A stretch of 64,000 nucleotides of DNA from Pirellula sp. GTDB taxonomy: Bacteria; Planctomycetota; Planctomycetia; Pirellulales; Pirellulaceae. A program made the position numbers and the translations under genes. The first letter of the stretch is position 1. Every line of letters begins with the position of its first letter. Below the pieces are notes generated by a model. The model did not search any database, was not told the DNA's origin, and was given only the letters and a program-made list of their open reading frames with translations. Shown here piece after piece: positions 1-9,356 of the stretch. Where the stretch lies: contig JAJTEK010000002.1 in the NCBI GenBank assembly GCA_021299695.1, forward strand, positions 1 through 64,000, read 5' to 3'.

Positions 1-876
1 GCTGAAGGCTTATCAAGCAAGGCCTCAAGCGGGAGATAAATGGGATACCGGCGGAAGGTAAGCTACTGGGCCGATGGGATTCGTCCCGAGACGGACTAGG
101 TGGTAGTCCAGTTCCGGGGTCGCGAGGGGGTGTTGAGGGACCTCTGTTGGATTTTTTTGAAGGGCTGGAGTGGCTCAGCGCACACGGTGCGCGCCGAGGC
201 GGGATAAACGTCGCCTGGATTAGCTTCTAACTCCCAATTTGGGTGGAATCATCGCTCGAATCCACCACCGACCGCCCAGCTCAACGCGGTCGTTTCCCAA
301 TCTAACTTGGGGACAGTCCCCGGGATTTTGAAGGGACAGTCCCCGGGTTTCTTAATGGAAAGAATCAAAATCAAACGATTCCACCCAAGACATCACGATG
401 ATGCCTTGCTCGACAGGCTTTGCGTCTAGGGCGCTCCCAGTGCCGCTTCGAGACGTTTGCCGCGATGAGCCGGTGGAAATCGTCTTGATTCGTTCAGAGA
501 AGCGTTCGGTGACGCATCAAAACTGCAACCATTTATCGATGGTGGAAGCCACCAGAAGGACTGATTCCCCTAATGGTATTGCTTGTTTCACTCGATGCGA
601 GCCTGTCGGCAAACCGAAATCTATCGCAAGATCCTAAGTCCGGCGGGCGAAGCATTCCTGGGGATGTGGACAAGCACTGGTCCCGGTCGGCTTACGCCTG
701 AGGCTCCAATTCATTTTCCTTTAGGACTGGCATTGCATCCTCTTAAGAGGGGATGACACTGGACATTCGCGCCTGGGACATTTGCGCCGGACACTGTTGC
801 AAGAACGCTTCTTGTGAGAACAGACTTCCGGTGTGAGAATGTCCTTCATCACACCTGCACTTTTGAGGACCAGAGG
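1..876. other. 876-bp stretch with no convincing gene
   Basis: No reading frame here shows a recognisable domain or convincing protein-like composition. The frame at 398-637 encodes 79 residues of unstructured, cysteine- and arginine-rich text without a family signature, so I do not call it. The stretch holds a doubled GGGGACAGTCCCC palindrome (listed separately) and a CCTCTTAAGAGG palindrome at 739-750. The first 60 bases could be the tail of a gene lying to the left, since one frame is open for 19 codons to a TAA at 59-61, but nothing identifies it. Confidence 0.5.
309..347. repeat. Two copies of a GGGGACAGTCCCC palindrome
   Basis: The 16-mer GGGGACAGTCCCCGGG at 309-324 recurs at 333-347 one base shorter, with 8 bases between. 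Each core is a perfect inverted repeat (GGGGAC/GTCCCC around one A). Short GC-rich palindromes of this kind, in pairs, are typical of REP elements mobilised by RAYT (Y1) transposases. No RAYT gene is in the window, so the assignment to that class is inference. Confidence 0.55.
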
Positions 877-2022
877 ATGCCGCAACTGAATCGAAAGCAA
901 TTCCTTAAGAAACTTGGATGGGCCAGTGCCTCCGGGGCGATCCTCACTGTCTCCGGTGTATCGGGCCAGGAAATCAATCCGGTCCCATCGTATTTGCGCG
1001 GATATGAAGAGCTCTATCACAAGGACCCTCGCCGTGCTGCCATCGCGTGGCATCAAGACTCCAAATGGGGCTTGTTCGTCCACTACGCGCTTGCCAGCCT
1101 CAGAGGTATGACGGCAAAGAGAGCCATCGAGTCCAAAGACAAATCCAGCGACCAGTGGAAAGCCCTTAAGCAGGGTACTGCAGAGGAGTATGCAAAGCTT
1201 AAGGATCATTTCACGGCCGAGAAATTCGATGCGGACTTCATCACTGACTTGGCTCTTGAAGCACAGATGCGTTACGTCAATTTCACAACGCGCCATCTGG
1301 GCGATTTGTATATGTTTCGGACCAATGTCTCCGAGTTCAACAGCTTGAACTCGCCTGCCAAGCGAGATCTCGTCGCTGAATTGGCTCTGCAATGCGAGAA
1401 GAAAGGGCTTGGCCTGTTTCTTTATTGTCCGCCCGATGTCGCACGGACCGAACCCCAAGCAATTTTCGATCGCAATTGCACTGTGTTGCGAGAATTGCTC
1501 ACCCAATACGGCCCGATCGCCGGAATTTGGCTCGACGGGGTCGGCTCGTACTATGAAGAACCACAGGCTTACTCTCGCATCCAGGAGCAATATGCATTGA
1601 TCCGATCTCTCCAACCGCAATGCCTGATCTCTTTCAAGCAGGGGACTGGCACCGAAGACTTCGTTGCTCCCGAGGGTCTGATGCATACAAAGAAAGAAGC
1701 GAATGCAGAAAAAGCCTGGGCACTTAACTCCGGTAAGCGAGGCGATATATGCACCAATATGCAAACCGCTCCGCCAGCTTGGATCTACATGGAAGGCTGT
1801 GAACATATCACTGCCGACGAAGTGCTCGGACTGCTGGCCGATGCCTTTGCACAAAATGCGAATCTGACGCTCAACACCGGGCCGTTGCCCGACGGATCCA
1901 TCCACCCAGCCGATGTCGAAGCGCTGCGCCAAGCAGGCGAGCGGATCGTTAAACACGGCTTTCCTGAGCCTAAGCGTATGGACCGAGCCGAGCGAAACAA
2001 GATGAAAGGGAAACGGAAATGA
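877..2022 (+). CDS. Putative exported alpha-L-fucosidase-like (GH29) protein
   Basis: Predicted 381 residues. The N-terminus has a Tat-like start (LNRKQFLKK followed by a small hydrophobic stretch), so export is likely. The body resembles the GH29 (beta/alpha)8 barrel: DSKWGLFVHYA matches the N-terminal motif (family usually W-F-G-hydrophobic-F-hydrophobic-HW), FTAEKFDADFITDLA followed by YVNFTTRH matches the second conserved strand, and GPIAGIWLDG fits the strand carrying the catalytic Asp. The usual HHDGF is changed to RHLGD, so substrate specificity may differ. I chose the ATG at 877 over an upstream frame start at 814 because the signal sequence begins there and AGAGG sits just before it. 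The stop overlaps the next gene, a sulfatase, by 4 bases (ATGA). Joint action on sulfated fucans is a reasonable inference. Confidence 0.65.
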   Translation: MPQLNRKQFLKKLGWASASGAILTVSGVSGQEINPVPSYLRGYEELYHKDPRRAAIAWHQDSKWGLFVHYALASLRGMTAKRAIESKDKSSDQWKALKQGTAEEYAKLKDHFTAEKFDADFITDLALEAQMRYVNFTTRHLGDLYMFRTNVSEFNSLNSPAKRDLVAELALQCEKKGLGLFLYCPPDVARTEPQAIFDRNCTVLRELLTQYGPIAGIWLDGVGSYYEEPQAYSRIQEQYALIRSLQPQCLISFKQGTGTEDFVAPEGLMHTKKEANAEKAWALNSGKRGDICTNMQTAPPAWIYMEGCEHITADEVLGLLADAFAQNANLTLNTGPLPDGSIHPADVEALRQAGERIVKHGFPEPKRMDRAERNKMKGKRK

Positions 2023-3554
2023 CCAATCAGCGAAGGAGTCTTTTTTGCGCAATCGCCCCGATCCTTTGGCTCTTGTGTACTTCAGGGATTTACGCGTTCG
2101 ATAGCGAATTTGATCCTGATAGCAAACCCAATGAGACTGACCGACCCAACGTGATTTTGTGCATGGCAGATGACATGGGCTGGGGCGATCCTGGCTTTAA
2201 TGGGAACCGGATCATCCAGACCCCCAACCTCGATGAAATGGCCAGCAACGGGCTGCGATTCGACCGATTCTACTCGGGCGGACCGGTCTGCTCTCCGACG
2301 CGAGGTAGCTGCCTGACGGGCCGGCACCCTTATCGATATGCCGTTTGGTTCGCAAACGAAGGACACTTGCGGAAACCGGAGATGACTCTGGCAGAAGTCT
2401 TACAAACGCAGGGTTACAGCACGGGCCACTTTGGCAAGTGGCACCTTGGTACGCTGAGCCCTACGCAATCGGGCAAAGGAAAAAGTCGAAACGCGCAACG
2501 CAATTACATGACCCCTGGGATGAGCGGATTCGACGAGTGGTTTGCCACCGAATATTCCGTGCCGACATGGGATCCGGTCCCAACGGATTCGGTGAACCCT
2601 TACTACCACAACGGCCAGCTAGCCACTGAGAATTTGGAAGGCTGCGATTCGCGAGTCTTGATGGATCGCGCCATTCCTTTCATCCGCAAGTCCGTCAGCG
2701 ATAAAAAGCCATTCCTGGCTGTGATCTGGTTCCATGCACCGCATGAACCCGTCGTTGCTGGTCCTGAGTTTCGGCGGTTGTATGCCGAGCGAGAAGTAGG
2801 TGAGCAACACTTTTTCGGAGCCATCACCGCGCTGGACGAGCAAATCGGACGCTTGCGCCGAGAGCTTCGTGATCTGGGTGTCTCTGAGAACACCATGCTT
2901 TGGTTTACAAGCGACAATGGACCCGAAGGCAACCGCGGAGATCAAGGAACCCATCGCGGCTCTACCGGTAGATTTCGTGGCCGGAAACGCAGTCTTTGGG
3001 AGGGAGGCATCCACGTGCCCGGATTGCTCGAATGGCCAGCGAGTATCAAGCCCGGCACGGTCAGCTCTGTTCCTTGCAGTACGCTCGATTACTACCCTAC
3101 CACCTTGGACGTCCTAGGCCTGATGCCCGAAGGGCAACCCCAGCCTCTAGACGGCATCAGTTTGCTGCCATTGATCCAAGGCAAGATGGTGCAACGCCCA
3201 GTTCCGATCCCCTTTGAGACTCTCGGAGGCACCGATACCAACGCATCCCGAGGATCCCCTAAGATGGCACTTGTGGACAACCGTTACAAGTTGCTTACCG
3301 ACCTGGAGGAGAACTCAGAGCCGTTGTTGTTCGATCTGGTCAACGATCCTGGCGAATCGACCAATCTAGCCAAAGAATTTCCAGAACGTGTAGCGACGAT
3401 GAAAATGGCGTTGGAGCAGTTCCGAGATTCGTGCATGGGGAGCTTGGCAGGCAAGGACTACGCAAAGGAATTTAAGCCCGACAATCAAGACGTTCATCCC
3501 TCGGCGACCCGAGCACCAATCAAGAAAAACAAGCGATCAACGGTGTTGCCATAG
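2019..3554 (+). CDS. Sulfatase (formylglycine-dependent, S1 family)
   Basis: 511 residues. A signal peptide (about 1-27, hydrophobic core AIAPILWLLCTSG) is followed by the alkaline-phosphatase-like sulfatase fold. Metal-binding DD lies at 51-52 (CMADDMGWGD). The sulfatase signature is C91-S-P-T-R95 with downstream GSCLTGRHPYR; Cys91 would be converted to formylglycine by a separate maturase not present here. FGKWHLG and WFTSDNGPEG supply further conserved residues. It probably hydrolyses sulfate esters of polysaccharides after export. It starts inside the stop of the fucosidase-like gene (4-base overlap), so the two are translationally coupled. Confidence 0.93.
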   Translation: MTNQRRSLFCAIAPILWLLCTSGIYAFDSEFDPDSKPNETDRPNVILCMADDMGWGDPGFNGNRIIQTPNLDEMASNGLRFDRFYSGGPVCSPTRGSCLTGRHPYRYAVWFANEGHLRKPEMTLAEVLQTQGYSTGHFGKWHLGTLSPTQSGKGKSRNAQRNYMTPGMSGFDEWFATEYSVPTWDPVPTDSVNPYYHNGQLATENLEGCDSRVLMDRAIPFIRKSVSDKKPFLAVIWFHAPHEPVVAGPEFRRLYAEREVGEQHFFGAITALDEQIGRLRRELRDLGVSENTMLWFTSDNGPEGNRGDQGTHRGSTGRFRGRKRSLWEGGIHVPGLLEWPASIKPGTVSSVPCSTLDYYPTTLDVLGLMPEGQPQPLDGISLLPLIQGKMVQRPVPIPFETLGGTDTNASRGSPKMALVDNRYKLLTDLEENSEPLLFDLVNDPGESTNLAKEFPERVATMKMALEQFRDSCMGSLAGKDYAKEFKPDNQDVHPSATRAPIKKNKRSTVLP

Positions 3555-3610
3555 ATCGAGGCAAGCGAGGGGTGCCAAGCGGTTGGAAGAGAGAATCTCC
3601 ATGCATTCTT

Positions 3611-4924
3611 TTAGAAATTGCGATTGAAGGAGACTTGGACCTCTGAGTCAAAAACACGATCGGGCTGTTCTCTGAGCGGTACGACCGCACCGACTCGCAA
3701 GGAGGAGGCGGGCCCAAGCTGAGCCTGCAAACCAGACGTCAAGTTCAAGAGATCCTGCCGATTGGCCGAGTTGGATAAACTCCCATTGAGCAAACTTCCT
3801 CCGCTCAACTGCACACGATCGGTATCCTGGACTGTCGTCGTGTAGTGAAGTTCCAGAACCCCTGCTAAACCTGTCAAGACAGGTCGCGTGGCATCCCGCC
3901 ATATCCAACGACCGATCCCTAAGTCGGTCTGCAGGAGATTCTGTTCGTTGAATACCCCAACGACCCCACTTTGATTGGCCACTTCATTGCCCGATGCCGC
4001 AAAGTTCATCTGTCCAAACGACTGCAAGAACCAGTCGTCGTTGAGGTTCATCGTTGCTGCCACAAACGGCATTAACCGGACCGCTTGATTGCGAACCACC
4101 AAAGTTTCCGAAACAAATGGAGCAACCGTCTGCGTATGGAGATCGCTACCTGTGGGCAAACCGATCCCCAACCCAGTCGCCAAGGCGATGTCTTCGGTTC
4201 CATAGACCAAGCCTTTGGCGAACATCGTCAAGTTGCCCACGTTCCCCAGTTCCGAAGACAAAAAGGAATTGCTCAACTCGAACCCGCTGAGCAACGGCAT
4301 CCGCACATCCAAAGATACATTTCCATCAAGAAACGTCTTCTCAAAGCCCATCACGTAGCGATGCAAATCAATCGATCGTGATTGGGCTGGTCCAAAACCT
4401 TGCGATGTCGAAATCGCATTGTAAAACGCGTTGTAAACGAAGTACACCCGATCGGTCGGTATCGCGGAGTTGTTCTCCGATATGTTGTAACTGCCACCCC
4501 CTCCCAAGGGTGCACGGTATGCCTCGCTAGGGAAATCGATCGTGCCCTGTCCCGGCTTAACCCCAAAAGTCACCATCGGCGGAAGCGTATCGCCAAACAT
4601 GTTCGGCGTTCGCCCCAAACGTGTGAAGGTACCTCGCGATGCTCCGGTGGCCAAGCCACGCGTTGCAGGCGATCGACTCGCAGCCGATGTGCCTGCCGGA
4701 GCACGACTGCTCGGATTGCCCAACCCAGCATTGAGCCTGCTCGTCTGCGGCAACTCGTCTTGACCCGAAGGTCGCAACGACAGCGGAGCTTGGCCATAGG
4801 CCAACCCACCCATCGCGCAAGAGCACCCAATCCCAAACGCTATCGCACAACATCCAGGGACAAGTCGCTCAAGGCTCCTCTTGATCCTGCCGAGTCTTCT
4901 CCACGTGTTCTTTGGGTTCGACAT
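3611..4924 (-). CDS. Predicted outer-membrane/periplasmic protein, planctomycete-specific
   Basis: 437 residues from the ATG at 4924; a frame start 27 codons upstream (5005) encodes charged, non-signal-like residues, so I prefer 4924. The N-terminus is basic (RRLGRIKRSLERLVPG) then hydrophobic (CCAIAFGIGCSCAMGGLAYGQA), like a signal peptide. A Ser/Pro/Arg-rich linker follows, then alternating polar and apolar segments rich in Gly, Asn and Thr ending in VQVSFNRNF, with a terminal Phe as in many outer-membrane barrels. No enzyme motif is seen. The resemblance to a beta-barrel is from composition only. It lies 227 bases downstream of a kinase gene, so cotranscription is uncertain. Confidence 0.55.
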   Translation of the reverse strand: MSNPKNTWRRLGRIKRSLERLVPGCCAIAFGIGCSCAMGGLAYGQAPLSLRPSGQDELPQTSRLNAGLGNPSSRAPAGTSAASRSPATRGLATGASRGTFTRLGRTPNMFGDTLPPMVTFGVKPGQGTIDFPSEAYRAPLGGGGSYNISENNSAIPTDRVYFVYNAFYNAISTSQGFGPAQSRSIDLHRYVMGFEKTFLDGNVSLDVRMPLLSGFELSNSFLSSELGNVGNLTMFAKGLVYGTEDIALATGLGIGLPTGSDLHTQTVAPFVSETLVVRNQAVRLMPFVAATMNLNDDWFLQSFGQMNFAASGNEVANQSGVVGVFNEQNLLQTDLGIGRWIWRDATRPVLTGLAGVLELHYTTTVQDTDRVQLSGGSLLNGSLSNSANRQDLLNLTSGLQAQLGPASSLRVGAVVPLREQPDRVFDSEVQVSFNRNF

Positions 4925-5151
4925 ACAAGCCACCGTTTCCGTTCGATCCTCAAGATCCTTGATGTCTTCGATGTCTTGAAAATTCTTAACAATGCTAGCA
5001 TTCAAGACTTTCCAATGCCGGCTTTTCGTCGCAGGAACGGCCAGCCGCTGTATCTGTTTCGGACTCTTCTAGAGCCTGCCTTGATCCATTCCCTGCAATC
5101 CGTCGATTCGATCGTGGAAGTCGACAGATTTTCTAAAGTTGGTTGACTCGA

Positions 5152-7740
5152 TCACTTTGAATCGAGCCAATCGCGGTTCTTTTGAAGCATTTCTGTAAAC
5201 CATGTGTCTTCCGGATGGAGCTTGGAAAGCTCTTCGAGTCCGGAGATCGACTCTTTTCGCATGGCGATGGCCGTCTGGATATCGCCTCGACGATCGGCAA
5301 GATCCCCCAGCGCGCACAGAGACGAGACTAGATGGTTAAGCAGAAGTTTATCTTTCGGCGCGAGGCGGTGGAATTTGCGGATCACCTCTAAAGATTGCTT
5401 CCAACTCAATTCGGACCGATCCCATAGCCCAAGACTCGCTTCATTGGCTCCCTTACTCATGCTCACCACGGCCCAATGCAGTTGATACTCGACCACATCG
5501 GGGTTTGAATCCGCGAGCTTTCGAGCCAACGCTTCGGATTCCAAAAAGGCTCTGTCTGCAGCTTGCCTCTGTTCCATCAGCGCGTAGCTCTCTCCGACCC
5601 AATGGATCGCAAGACTACAGTCGAATCGATTGCTCAACGATCTCGGGTTGATTGCCATAGCCTTGTGGAACGCATCGACAGATCGCCGGAAATATCCGTT
5701 GGCTTCTTCCGTAGAGTTGCTTTCTAGCGAATATTTACCAAGGCTGTACCAGCCGCGAGCTAGGTCCTTCTGGAGTTTCTCCGACTCAGGAAACGCATCG
5801 AGCAACGTAAGCCTTTGCTCCTGCGAGCGATGCAGGTCGGTGAGTCCTTCCGGAGCGCGATCCAGACTGATCTTGGTCAGCCCGATGTTCATCAGTGTGT
5901 TGGCTGCCAACCGTTGGTACGTGAGCTCTTGCGGCTTTTGCTCAGCGAGCTCGGTCCGATGCTTGTGAGACTTCTCGAAGGCATCGAGCGCGGCGGGGAA
6001 ATCCTCTTGCTGGCTTGCAAGTGTCCCGATGGCATTGAGCGTGTCGGTGAGCGCTTCGAGCCGATCGAGGCGATGTGGGGGTTGTTTGACAAGTTGCTCT
6101 TGGATGCTGCGTGCCTCGAAAAGCGCATCCTGAGCGGTATCGAATTTGCCGAGAAGTTTTTGAATCATCCCGTAACGGAAGTTTGATTTGGCGACCTCGT
6201 CGAGGATCCTGGTGTCGCTCGGAGCGGATTTCTGGTTTTTTTGCCTCAAAAAATTCTCGTAGTGCTCAAGGGCTTTTTCGAGCAGTTCTTTCCGAAGGCC
6301 TTGCATCCCGGGTTCGTCGAGAAGTTCATCTTCACTGACTCGTGTAAACAGATCGTCGACGACGGCCAGGGCCTGGTTCAAGCGGGATTCGGAGACGGCC
6401 AGCGCAGCGGCAGTGTTTCGATAACCGACAAGAGTCGCACCGAGGGTGCTCAGGGACAGAAGTGTCACTGCGGCGATCAATCCTGCGAGAGCTCGGTTTC
6501 GACGGCACCATCTCCACATTCTCTCGGCGGGGCGAATCGGTCGAGCGACGATGGGGATGCCATCGAGGTACCGCTGCAGATCGGCACCGAAATCCTGGCA
6601 GCTTGCGTACCGTTTGGAAGGCTCTTTTTCGATCGCCTTCATACAGATTGTTTCTAAGTCGCGATCTACCGCCGGGTTGCTCTCTCGCAATCGGACCGGT
6701 GGTTTCTCTAGAATCTGACGGAAGGTTTCCTGGACGCTTGGAGCCGCAAACGGTGGATGTCCTGTGAGCAAGTGATAAAGCGTCGCTCCGAGCGAGTATT
6801 GGTCGGCCGCGGCGGTCACCAACGATGCGTCTTGGGCTTGCTCGGGCGACATGTACGAGGGGGTGCCCATGATTTGCCCCGCGTAGGTGATCGAGTTGTC
6901 GCTATGGATGAACTTGGCCAATCCGAAATCGGCGACCAAAGGGCGATCGGTCGCTTGTTCGACCATCACGTTGTGTGGCTTCATATCACGATGCAAAATG
7001 CCTTGATCGTGCGCCGATTGGAGAGCTCGGGCAATCTGGACCATGTAGACTGCAGCACGTCGATTTTCCAGCGGACCATCGCGGAGCAACTCCATAAGAC
7101 TCATACCTCGAACAAACCGCATCGCATAATACCGAAGAGGCGCGCGCATTTGGTTCTTCGCAGGTACCTCGCCGACCTCATAAACGGCGATGATATTGTC
7201 GTGCTGGAGCGATGCTGCCGCGTTGGTCTCCGTTCGAAATCGTTCCAGAGCATTGGCTCGCGTCGTGGAGTCGACTTTTTCTAGGACCTCGCTCCGAACG
7301 ACCTTGAGCGCCACGAGCCGATTGGCCGATACCTGCCTTGCGCGGTAGACCACACCCATGCCACCTCGACCGAGTTCCGAGAGGATCTCGAAACCGGGGA
7401 TTTCGGGATATCCAGATCGGGTCGTGGTGGCCGATACGTCGAGGGCTTTGGTTTGCTCAATCTGTGTTGCGAATGCATCGGCCAAAGGGGCGTCGAGGGT
7501 TTCGAATACAGGATCGAAGCTCAGGATCGTCTCGCGACACTCGGGGTAGTCTTTGATCAGTTGCTCGGTGTCTAGGGTCAGTCCTGATCGATGCATCTGT
7601 CGCAGTTCCTCGGCGACCAAGCGTTTGTAAATGGTCAAGTTCTTGCGAAGATCCGGCTGACGCTTTAGATAATCCAGCGCGCGGACCTTCTGACCCTGTT
7701 TCCACCGTTCGACCAAGTCCTCTGGCAGTTCATCGAGCAT
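5152..7740 (-). CDS. Membrane-anchored Ser/Thr protein kinase with TPR-like C-terminus
   Basis: 862 residues. A PknB-type kinase domain spans about 115-392: glycine loop LGRGGMGVVY (123-132), ATP lysine in VALKVV (Lys146), catalytic HRDMKPHN (His250) and DFGLAK (271-276). The ~110-residue N-terminal region is typical of planctomycete kinases linked to ECF sigma factors. After the kinase come a basic stretch, a single membrane segment (about 417-438) and a long helical C-terminal region resembling TPRs (for example YQRLAANTLMNIGLTKISLD), presumably an external sensor or scaffold. AGGAAGGA precedes the ATG. It is 31 bases downstream of a sulfatase and in line with a second kinase and an ECF sigma gene. 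Confidence 0.93.
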   Translation of the reverse strand: MLDELPEDLVERWKQGQKVRALDYLKRQPDLRKNLTIYKRLVAEELRQMHRSGLTLDTEQLIKDYPECRETILSFDPVFETLDAPLADAFATQIEQTKALDVSATTTRSGYPEIPGFEILSELGRGGMGVVYRARQVSANRLVALKVVRSEVLEKVDSTTRANALERFRTETNAAASLQHDNIIAVYEVGEVPAKNQMRAPLRYYAMRFVRGMSLMELLRDGPLENRRAAVYMVQIARALQSAHDQGILHRDMKPHNVMVEQATDRPLVADFGLAKFIHSDNSITYAGQIMGTPSYMSPEQAQDASLVTAAADQYSLGATLYHLLTGHPPFAAPSVQETFRQILEKPPVRLRESNPAVDRDLETICMKAIEKEPSKRYASCQDFGADLQRYLDGIPIVARPIRPAERMWRWCRRNRALAGLIAAVTLLSLSTLGATLVGYRNTAAALAVSESRLNQALAVVDDLFTRVSEDELLDEPGMQGLRKELLEKALEHYENFLRQKNQKSAPSDTRILDEVAKSNFRYGMIQKLLGKFDTAQDALFEARSIQEQLVKQPPHRLDRLEALTDTLNAIGTLASQQEDFPAALDAFEKSHKHRTELAEQKPQELTYQRLAANTLMNIGLTKISLDRAPEGLTDLHRSQEQRLTLLDAFPESEKLQKDLARGWYSLGKYSLESNSTEEANGYFRRSVDAFHKAMAINPRSLSNRFDCSLAIHWVGESYALMEQRQAADRAFLESEALARKLADSNPDVVEYQLHWAVVSMSKGANEASLGLWDRSELSWKQSLEVIRKFHRLAPKDKLLLNHLVSSLCALGDLADRRGDIQTAIAMRKESISGLEELSKLHPEDTWFTEMLQKNRDWLDSK

Positions 7741-7771
7741 CGCTGGTCCTTCCTATCGTCGATGCGTCATC

Positions 7772-9355
7772 TCAAAAGTTGACTGGAAAGACCGTATTGG
7801 TGTCGGTCTGATCTCTCAAAATTCTCTGCCCTTGCTCGACGAGTTCAGGATACTCGTTTGCCAAGTTCACTGCCTCACTTGGGTCCTTAGACAAATCGTA
7901 AAGTTCCCATTCTGAGGGCTTCTTGGTCGCTAGTCCACGTCTGAGTAGCTTATAGTTCCCAAAGCGCACTGCGACTTGTCCTGAGTATTCTGGAAAGACC
8001 CATACCATCGGGGGCCGCGATTCCAGGTTACCAGTGCCACAGAGGATTCGCCAGAGACTAACACCATCGAAATCCGGCAGGTTCGGCGTGTCTTTTTTCG
8101 ATATCTTTGCAACATCGCACAGGGTCGGGAACCAGTCGGCAAAGTAGCAAGGGGTCGAGTCTACTTTTCCAGCCGGGATCAGACCTGGGAATCGAGCGAT
8201 CATCGGGACGCGGATGCCACCCTCGTAGACGCTTCCTTTGTAGCCTCGAAGGCCAGCGGTGCTTGAGAAGAACTTCGGGTCCGCTCCTCCAACGTGAAAG
8301 CTCGGCTCATTGTTGCCTGCGTGGGTCGTCCCATTATCACTGGAAAAGACCACCAAAGTTTTATTCGTCAGTCCATGCTTGTCCAAGGCATCGAGGATCC
8401 GGCCGACATGGCGATCTAAATCGTAGATCATCGCTGCGTAAGCGGCACGGGGGCGAGGATGGGGTAGGTATCCATTGCCGCCACGGTATTCCTGGGCATC
8501 CCACTCCTTGGGGAACCGATCGAGGGTATCGACCGGCGGATGCATCGCCACGTGGGGTTCGATGCACGGAAGGTATAGAAAGAAGGGACGCTTGGCGTTG
8601 GTCTCGATGAAGGTCTCGGCTTGTTCGATCATCCGATAGGGAGCATAGGTTTGGCCCACCCAATCGGAGGCATCGATCGGTCCCTCGTTGGGCTTGCGAT
8701 GCCCCGAGGTTGGCTTGTCATTGATGCGGAGAGGTTGGGAGTTATCCCAAAGGAACTCAGGATAGTAGCTATGTGCGATGGCTTGGCAGTTGTATCCAAA
8801 GAATCGGTCAAAGCCTTTACGGTTCGGGTCCCCGGTGCTCCCGACAGGTCCTAGTCCCCATTTGCCAAATGCCCCGGTAGCATATCCAGAATTGCGTAGC
8901 GTTTGAGCTAAGGTGATCGCACTTTCGCTCAGTGGATGTTGCCCCTCGGTGAACTCTGGAAAACTCAACTTGGCTTGCTTGTTACCTCGGATCTCGGCGT
9001 GTCCGAGATGTTTGCCTGTCATCAGCACGCATCGAGAGGGGGCGCATACTGGTGCTCCGCTGTAATGCTGCGTGAAGCGCATTCCTTCGGCGGCGAGCCG
9101 ATCGAGGTTTGGCGTCTGGAGTTTCTCCTGGCCATAGCAACCCAACTCGCCCCACCCTAAATCGTCTGCGAGAATGAAAACGATGTTCGGGGGAGAACTC
9201 TGGGCTTGGACATTGTTCGCCAAGCACAAGCTTGCCAAGCACAAGCTTGCCAAGCAGAGGGTTGCAAAACGTATAGACCGCAGTGGGACTGAGCGCAGGT
9301 CGTGCGAGCCTAGCAGTCGAATCGGTCGATTTCTTAACTTCGATAGACCGTGCAT
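7772..9355 (-). CDS. Sulfatase (formylglycine-dependent, S1 family)
   Basis: 527 residues. The signal region near 29-51 contains a threefold repeat (CLASLCLASLCLA) caused by a 15-base tandem duplication around 9217-9260. The catalytic core starts at PPNIVFILADDLGWGELG (DD at 64-65); the signature is C104-A-P-S-R108 followed by TGKH. FGKWGLG and FSSDNGTTH are further sulfatase motifs, and the length is normal. It is sandwiched between two Ser/Thr kinase genes: its ATG is one base after the stop of the upstream kinase and its own stop is 31 bases before the next. This implies that enzyme and signalling proteins are made from one transcript. Confidence 0.93.
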   Translation of the reverse strand: MHGLSKLRNRPIRLLGSHDLRSVPLRSIRFATLCLASLCLASLCLANNVQAQSSPPNIVFILADDLGWGELGCYGQEKLQTPNLDRLAAEGMRFTQHYSGAPVCAPSRCVLMTGKHLGHAEIRGNKQAKLSFPEFTEGQHPLSESAITLAQTLRNSGYATGAFGKWGLGPVGSTGDPNRKGFDRFFGYNCQAIAHSYYPEFLWDNSQPLRINDKPTSGHRKPNEGPIDASDWVGQTYAPYRMIEQAETFIETNAKRPFFLYLPCIEPHVAMHPPVDTLDRFPKEWDAQEYRGGNGYLPHPRPRAAYAAMIYDLDRHVGRILDALDKHGLTNKTLVVFSSDNGTTHAGNNEPSFHVGGADPKFFSSTAGLRGYKGSVYEGGIRVPMIARFPGLIPAGKVDSTPCYFADWFPTLCDVAKISKKDTPNLPDFDGVSLWRILCGTGNLESRPPMVWVFPEYSGQVAVRFGNYKLLRRGLATKKPSEWELYDLSKDPSEAVNLANEYPELVEQGQRILRDQTDTNTVFPVNF

Positions 9356-9356
9356 C

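Noticed and set aside
1-200. Possible intron or structured RNA end at the left edge
   Set aside because: GC-rich with short inverted parts, but no recognisable domain V or other RNA core.
721-2052. 443-residue minus-strand open frame opposite the fucosidase-like gene
   Set aside because: No family signature; it mirrors the plus-strand gene, which has clear GH29-like motifs.
4382-5146. 254-residue plus-strand open frame opposite the outer-membrane-like gene
   Set aside because: Arginine/serine-rich shadow text without domains.
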